From the IMG/VR virus record IMGVR_UViG_3300027754_000060, positions 1-64,000 of that record: a stretch of 64,000 nt of DNA. One strand, written 5' to 3'. Source of the stretch: a virus. Shown one piece after another: positions 62,359 to 64,000 of the stretch. The first letter of the stretch is position 1, and every line of letters begins with the position of its first letter. The translations under genes were made by a program, and so were the position numbers. The notes below the pieces were generated by a model, which made no database searches, had not been told where the DNA came from, and worked only from the letters and a program-made list of their open reading frames with translations.

Positions 62359-63999
62359 TTATATAGTGGGTGGATAGTTGGAAGGATATGGATTCTGAGG
62401 CATAGGCATCGGCATCGATGGATTGGCTGGTACTGGGGCTGGTACTGGGGCTGGTACTGGGGCTGGTACTGGGGCTGGTACTGGGGCTGGTACTGGGGCT
62501 GGTACTGGGGCTGGTGGAACTGGTGGATTAGCACAAGGCACTTCTATTATTGGATCATTTTCCCTGATGTCTGCGTGTATCGTTATTTCCGGAACAGAAG
62601 ATATAAATCTAGATAAATTATTGACGCACGATGGACAAGATACTGATAATAGACTACTAGTCATTTCTGAAGCATTAGTATCTGTAGAAAGTAAGACTAT
62701 CTCCAAATCAACATAAGGAGCAGAAGCCCTAGTAAATAGTCCACTTTCAACAACATAATTTAAAAGCCCCGGTGTTCCACTAGGACATTTGATTAATGAG
62801 TCGCAAAATGTTAATTTTGTATTAACTCTTGCTCTATGAGCAGGAGTACTTTTTAGCAGTCCTGTTGCCTGTAATATTACTGCCGGATAATTTGATTGTT
62901 TACTTCTTATAGTGTAAGTATGGTCTTGATATATGTTCTCAATACCAATAAATATATCTGTGATACCTCCGGCTATAACGGTTTTATTTTTTTCTTGACG
63001 AATAATAGCTGTAGCTGTTGCTCCTGCTCCTCCTCCTCCATCTACAATGACTGTAGGAGCAAACAAATAATTTTTCCCACCATTGTCCACAGTTATATTA
63101 AAATCCTTATTTGCAGTATTGAATAATGCCTTAGCTATTGCTCCTTCTCCTGAGCTATCTTCAGAAACTGGAACTATAGTCACGTTTGGAGCTGATTTAT
63201 ATCCAATCCCTGGATTTGTTAAAGATATATTTGCGACATAACCAGGAACAACTACCTTTAATTTTGGCAAGCAGTCCTGGCAATATAGTGTAAATTGATC
63301 ACTAATGGTTTCTATTCCATTATATGATATCGGCTGTATTCCTATTTGAAAAACGCCATATAAGTCTCTCGTATCATTTTCTGATACTGGTGGATTTTGA
63401 GTATAATTAATAACATTAGCTGATCCAGAAGGACAAGCTCCTGTAGAAGAACAAAAAGCTGCTCTTATATCAAGCTTTAATTGTTGACTAGATGGCCGGA
63501 TTAATCCTGAGCCAGGAACCATTGTTATCGGCCAATTAGAATCTACCCCGTACACCTGATATTTATATGTCTCATATGCCTGTAAATTATTAATAATCGG
63601 GGAAAAATTATAAGTATTATTCCCAGCTTCTTTCAATGTTGTGGTTAAAATACTATCTTTTTGAACAAATGGCAGAAATATATTATCTGTGAATCCTATT
63701 ACTGGAAATCCTACTGTTGGTATTTTTAATGGAATATAAGATATATCTCTTAATATAATATAGTATGATTGTTTAGGTCTTAATTTTTCGAGAGTAGAAT
63801 CTGGGCTTGCTTTATAGGAATATCTATCATTTCCAGAAGAGTCTTTAGATAACGATCTTACTGTCCAAAATACCGGAATTTCACCAGCAATAGCACTACT
63901 AGCACCAAAAGACTGGGTAGCGTAAATAGATGATATTGCTTCTATAAATCTATTATAATCTGAAATTTTACCAATATCTCCAACAAAAGATGCTGGCAT
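62359..63999 (-). CDS. Ig-like domain protein with Pro-Ala-Val tail
   Basis: This 546-residue protein begins at ATG 63997-63999, one base from the window edge; a longer protein cannot be excluded. Residues 1-110 are unique. Two copies of the tandem domain follow (DSNWPITMVPGSGLI, FCSSTGACPSG, YCQDCLP; and a diverged SNYPAVILQATGLL, SCPSC). Between them lies a segment (LTNPGIGYKSAPNVTIVP, YLFAPTVIVDGGGGAGATAT) like repeats seen in large-phage virion proteins. The tail is (PAPV)n from a 12-base minisatellite, then Met/Pro-rich sequence. Confidence 0.75.
   Translation of the reverse strand: MPASFVGDIGKISDYNRFIEAISSIYATQSFGASSAIAGEIPVFWTVRSLSKDSSGNDRYSYKASPDSTLEKLRPKQSYYIILRDISYIPLKIPTVGFPVIGFTDNIFLPFVQKDSILTTTLKEAGNNTYNFSPIINNLQAYETYKYQVYGVDSNWPITMVPGSGLIRPSSQQLKLDIRAAFCSSTGACPSGSANVINYTQNPPVSENDTRDLYGVFQIGIQPISYNGIETISDQFTLYCQDCLPKLKVVVPGYVANISLTNPGIGYKSAPNVTIVPVSEDSSGEGAIAKALFNTANKDFNITVDNGGKNYLFAPTVIVDGGGGAGATATAIIRQEKNKTVIAGGITDIFIGIENIYQDHTYTIRSKQSNYPAVILQATGLLKSTPAHRARVNTKLTFCDSLIKCPSGTPGLLNYVVESGLFTRASAPYVDLEIVLLSTDTNASEMTSSLLSVSCPSCVNNLSRFISSVPEITIHADIRENDPIIEVPCANPPVPPAPVPAPVPAPVPAPVPAPVPAPVPAPVPANPSMPMPMPQNPYPSNYPPTI
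62425..62508 (-). repeat. 12-bp minisatellite coding for PAPV repeats
   Basis: Seven exact copies of GGCTGGTACTGG (plus strand) run from 62425 to 62508, with an imperfect eighth after. On the coding minus strand they give a Pro-Ala-Pro-Val linker near the C-terminus of the 62359 gene. The unit has no stop in several frames, which explains overlapping spurious open frames on both strands. Confidence 0.95.
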
Positions 64000-64000
64000 A

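Overview
The window reads as part of a large, AT-rich tailed-phage genome rather than a bacterial chromosome. Genes are packed head to tail with ATGA-type overlaps. The set is typical of a lytic phage carrying its own replisome and nucleotide metabolism, together with very long virion-type proteins. I found no ribosomal or tRNA genes. I also recognised no terminase, portal or major capsid gene, so those probably lie outside the window. Two features hint at a planctomycete-type host: a DUF1559 prepilin-like protein, and a formylglycine-generating-enzyme (FGE) domain resembling planctomycete and PEP-CTERM-associated versions. The host call is inference.

Region by region (plus strand first). 1-1415: the 3' end of a cysteine-rich repeat protein with a lectin-like domain. 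1543-6445: small membrane proteins, a DUF1559 prepilin-like protein, two holin-like proteins, a papain-like cysteine protease and a zinc-motif protein, which may form a lysis or host-surface cassette. 6711-11873: a 1720-residue fibre-like protein with an apparently circularly permuted FGE domain, three Thr-Pro stalks and a YVTN-type beta-propeller. 11949-16629: small membrane proteins, then dCMP deaminase, class I ribonucleotide reductase (NrdB, NrdA) and dUTPase. 16803-22647: PhoH ATPase, HNH nuclease, zinc-ribbon proteins, a duplicated unknown family, a RecA/UvsX-like recombinase and a PD-(D/E)XK nuclease. 22644-31663: replisome of DnaB-like helicase, DnaG-like primase, dNMP kinase, Cas4/RecB-like nuclease, a DNA polymerase III alpha split into two genes around a DnaQ-like exonuclease, and SSB. 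31737-38315: eight contiguous glycosyltransferase-like, nucleotidyltransferase-like and unknown genes. 38290-40149: a NUMOD3/PD-(D/E)XK homing-type endonuclease and two further phage proteins.

40160-63999 is entirely on the minus strand and converges on the plus-strand run at about 40150. It holds a small Cys-rich protein, three very large virion-type proteins (2718, 2127 and 646 residues), a 102-residue protein, and three proteins that share about fourteen copies of an unnamed Ig-like, Cys-containing domain.

How the parts may work together. The nucleotide genes feed a self-contained replisome (helicase, primase, split polymerase III, proofreader, SSB, recombinase). The glycosyl cassette may decorate the virion, and the Thr-rich fibre stalks are an obvious candidate substrate. 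A short motif, GGTGTA followed by AT-rich DNA, recurs in most of the real intergenic gaps and is a candidate phage promoter element.

The most unusual items are the split polymerase with its embedded exonuclease, the permuted FGE domain, the tandem Ig-like domain family, the phage-borne prepilin, and an apparent ATT start codon for the Cas4-like nuclease. All function calls come from reading motifs by eye; no database search was run.
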